Part shown: positions 15,812-17,606 of the stretch, piece after piece | How positions within the stretch are numbered: position 1 is the stretch's first letter | Layout of the letters: each line of letters starts with the position of its first letter | Assembly (NCBI GenBank): GCA_943704415.1 | Contig: CALSCO010001696.1 | Span: 1 to 17,606, forward strand | Source of the DNA: Parvularia atlantis | Taxonomy: Eukaryota; Opisthokonta; Rotosphaerida | Direction: 5' to 3' | DNA: 17,606 nt | Position numbers and translations under genes: made by a program | The notes under the pieces: model-generated | Told to the model about the DNA's origin: nothing | Databases searched by the model: none | What the model saw: the letters and a program-made list of their open reading frames with translations, nothing else

Positions 15812-17606
15812 ATGGTACACGGTCACGTGCCGATCCGCTCTCTGATCGCGCGGTCGGCGGCGGCAGCAGCGGCGGCGGCGCGGCCTGCGGGGTCGCCGCG
15901 CGCGTTTGTGGACGTGCCGTTGGTGCTTTCGATGGCCAAGCGTGGCGACGCGGTCGAGTGGGGGGCGCGCACGCTGCGGCAGCTGCTCGATGCGGTGCAG
16001 TGCGCGCGCACGTGCGCCTCGTCCCACTGACGGCGGACGGCGTGCGCAGGTCGTGGAGGGCGAGTACCAGCGCGACGGGCAGACGTTTATCCGCAACGGC
16101 ACGGCGCTGGCGGCGCTCGTCAAGTTGGTGCAGTTCATGCCCTTCACGCTGGTGCGGCGCGCTGCTCGTGACGTCGACGTTGACCTGCGCGCGCAGCAAT
16201 CGGACGCGTGGAGCGAGCTCGTGGCACTCGTGGGCAAGAACAACCACAACCTGAGCGTCGCGTCCAAGCTGGGGCTGGTCGGGCTGCTGCTGCGGTACTA
16301 CCGTGGCGCGGCCGACACGTTTGTGCGCGGTGCGTGCGCTGCCCATCGTGTGGCCGCGGCTCACACGGCAATGCGCGCAGAGAACGTGCTGCGGATCATG
16401 GAGCTGCTGGGCTCGTTCAACATCAGCACACGCGAGGTCAAGCAGGTGTTCATGTTCCTGCGCCAGCACCGCGACGAGCTGCAGCCGACCGAGCTGCTGG
16501 CCGTGCTCAAAGCCGTCAAGAACATGTCGCTGGCCGAGGGCCCGCGCGCCTTCTTCGACTTCTCGGGCGAGCAGTCGGGCATCAGCTTGCCCGCGATGGC
16601 CTGGCCGTACCCGGCTGGCTACACCTTCGCCACCTGGCTGCGCCTCGAGCGCCTGCCGGCCGAGTCGGTTAATGCGCAGATGTGGGCGTGGCAGTCGCCG
16701 CCCGATGCCACGACGCTGCACCGGCCGTACCTTTACAGGTGCGTCGCCCGGTGTGGGACAATCGGGGGCGCTGACAAGACGCGCGCGCGTGCACAGCTTC
16801 GTCAACAAGGCGCACGGCGGCGGCTTCGCGGCGTACTTTGAGAATCGCGGCGGCAACACACGTCTGTACCTCGAGACGGTCGGCGCGAACGGGCGGCACG
16901 ACGCCTACGAGCTGGTGCGCGTGCGTGGCGCGGTTTGCGCACGCGGGCTCACATATGCGCAGCCGTTCGCGTGGGAGCCGTCGACGTGGTACCACATCGC
17001 GATCGCGCACGCCTGCTACCGCCTCTCGACCTCGGTTGTCTCGGTCTTCATCAACGGCCGCCTCGAGGGCACGAGCAAGCTCAAGTACCCGCACATTCCC
17101 GAGGTGCACCCTGCTGCGTGCGCGGCCTGCGGCGCACGTGCACCCACACGCCCCGCGCAGCCGCTCGACGTGTGCCAGATCGGCGCGTACCTCTCGCGCG
17201 ACCCCAAGAAGTGCTTCCACGGCCAGATGGGTGCGTCGCGTCTCCACAGCTCATGCCTACTCGTGCACTCGCTGCTGCACCCACCGCACGCTGACGGCTC
17301 GTGCCCACCAGGCGCGATCTACCTGTTTGGCGAGCCGCTGCTGCAGGCGCAGGCGCAGACACTGCACGCGCTCGGCCCGTCGTACTGCTACACCTTTGGC
17401 AGCCAGGCCGCGGACGACGGCTTCCAGTTTAGCCCCGGGTGCGACTGTCACGCCTGTCTGTGCGCGCGGCTGACGCAGTGTGCAGGCGGTCGCTGTTGCA
17501 GGACACGAAGCTGTCGAGCAAGATCATCGCGACGTACAACGCGCGCGTGCGCTCGATGGCCCGCACGCGCTCGGTCGCACACTCACGCCGCGCGTCGCCC
17601 CCCCCC
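15812..17606 (+). CDS. Neurobeachin/LRBA-type BEACH protein, N-terminal part, runs off the window
   Basis: Exons 15812-15994, 16050-16151, 16197-16329, 16381-16738, 16797-16914, 16963-17103, 17161-17230, 17312-17438 and 17486 onward; phases agree at every joint. Residues 1 to about 200 are helical armadillo-like sequence (NVLRIMELLGSFNIST, AFFDFSG). From about 213 comes the concanavalin A-like lectin domain typical of neurobeachins: LPAMAWPYPAGYTFATWLRL, PYLYSFVNKAHGGGFAAYF, WYHIAIAHA, VFINGR, CQIGAYL, FHGQMGAIYLFGEPL, HALGPSYCYTF, then LLQDTKLSSKIIATYNARV. The BEACH and WD40 domains that would define function (vesicle trafficking scaffold) lie beyond the edge. Introns at 16152-16196, 16915-16962 and 17104-17160 are in frame and stop-free, so they rest on splice signals and family spacing only. 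The sequence ends in a C run that may be an assembly edge. Confidence 0.85.

Noticed and set aside
17598-17606. Terminal C run as a telomere or tract of interest
   Set aside because: A single homopolymer at the sequence edge with no repeat unit is more likely a contig or read end artefact.

Overview
The window reads as dense nuclear DNA of a GC-rich, intron-rich, compact eukaryote, probably a unicellular protist or an early-branching fungus-like lineage. The evidence is a 130-residue eukaryotic ribosomal protein uS8, a WDR70 orthologue, a neurobeachin-type BEACH protein, a UPF0658 Golgi membrane protein and an ankyrin-TKL kinase, all broken by short GT-AG introns. I reconstructed 53 introns by hand from reading frame and family conservation. 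They are 44-82 nt long, almost all begin GTGCG or GTGTG, carry a CTCAC/CTGAC-like element near the 3' end and end in GCAG. The closed splice models all give exact multiples of three. The precise lineage cannot be fixed from this sequence.

Layout, left to right. 70-1329 (+) is a 2OG-Fe(II) oxygenase whose first exon is not visible. 1330-1741 is a convergent spacer with TGGCGCCA palindromes. 1742-3317 (-) is a nine-exon multi-pass UPF0658-like membrane protein. It shares a 192-bp divergent promoter with a two-exon F-box protein at 3510-4700 (+). That protein's stop lies 21 bp from the stop of the convergent gene. Six minus-strand genes follow: 4722-6113, a BOD1/SHG1-like disordered protein; 6193-7788, a secreted beta-lactamase-fold serine hydrolase; 7975-8648, a membrane-anchored or secreted cupin; 8701-10944, WDR70 (12 exons); 11251-14529, an ankyrin-TKL kinase (20 exons); and 14926-15531, uS8 (4 exons). 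uS8 shares a 280-bp divergent promoter with the neurobeachin-like gene that runs off the right edge (15812-17606, +).

The genes do not form a pathway. They are a mix of housekeeping genes (ribosome, DNA-damage or ubiquitin WD40 factor, Golgi and vesicle proteins, chromatin) and signalling or secreted enzymes.

The most striking structure is in the kinase gene. Six consecutive exons are each exactly 99 nt, or one 33-residue ankyrin repeat. They are separated by five near-identical 51-nt phase-1 introns, giving a perfect 150-bp exon-plus-intron tandem array. One of those introns has lost its AG acceptor (AA instead), but it is 17 stop-free codons long, so retaining it would only insert 17 residues.
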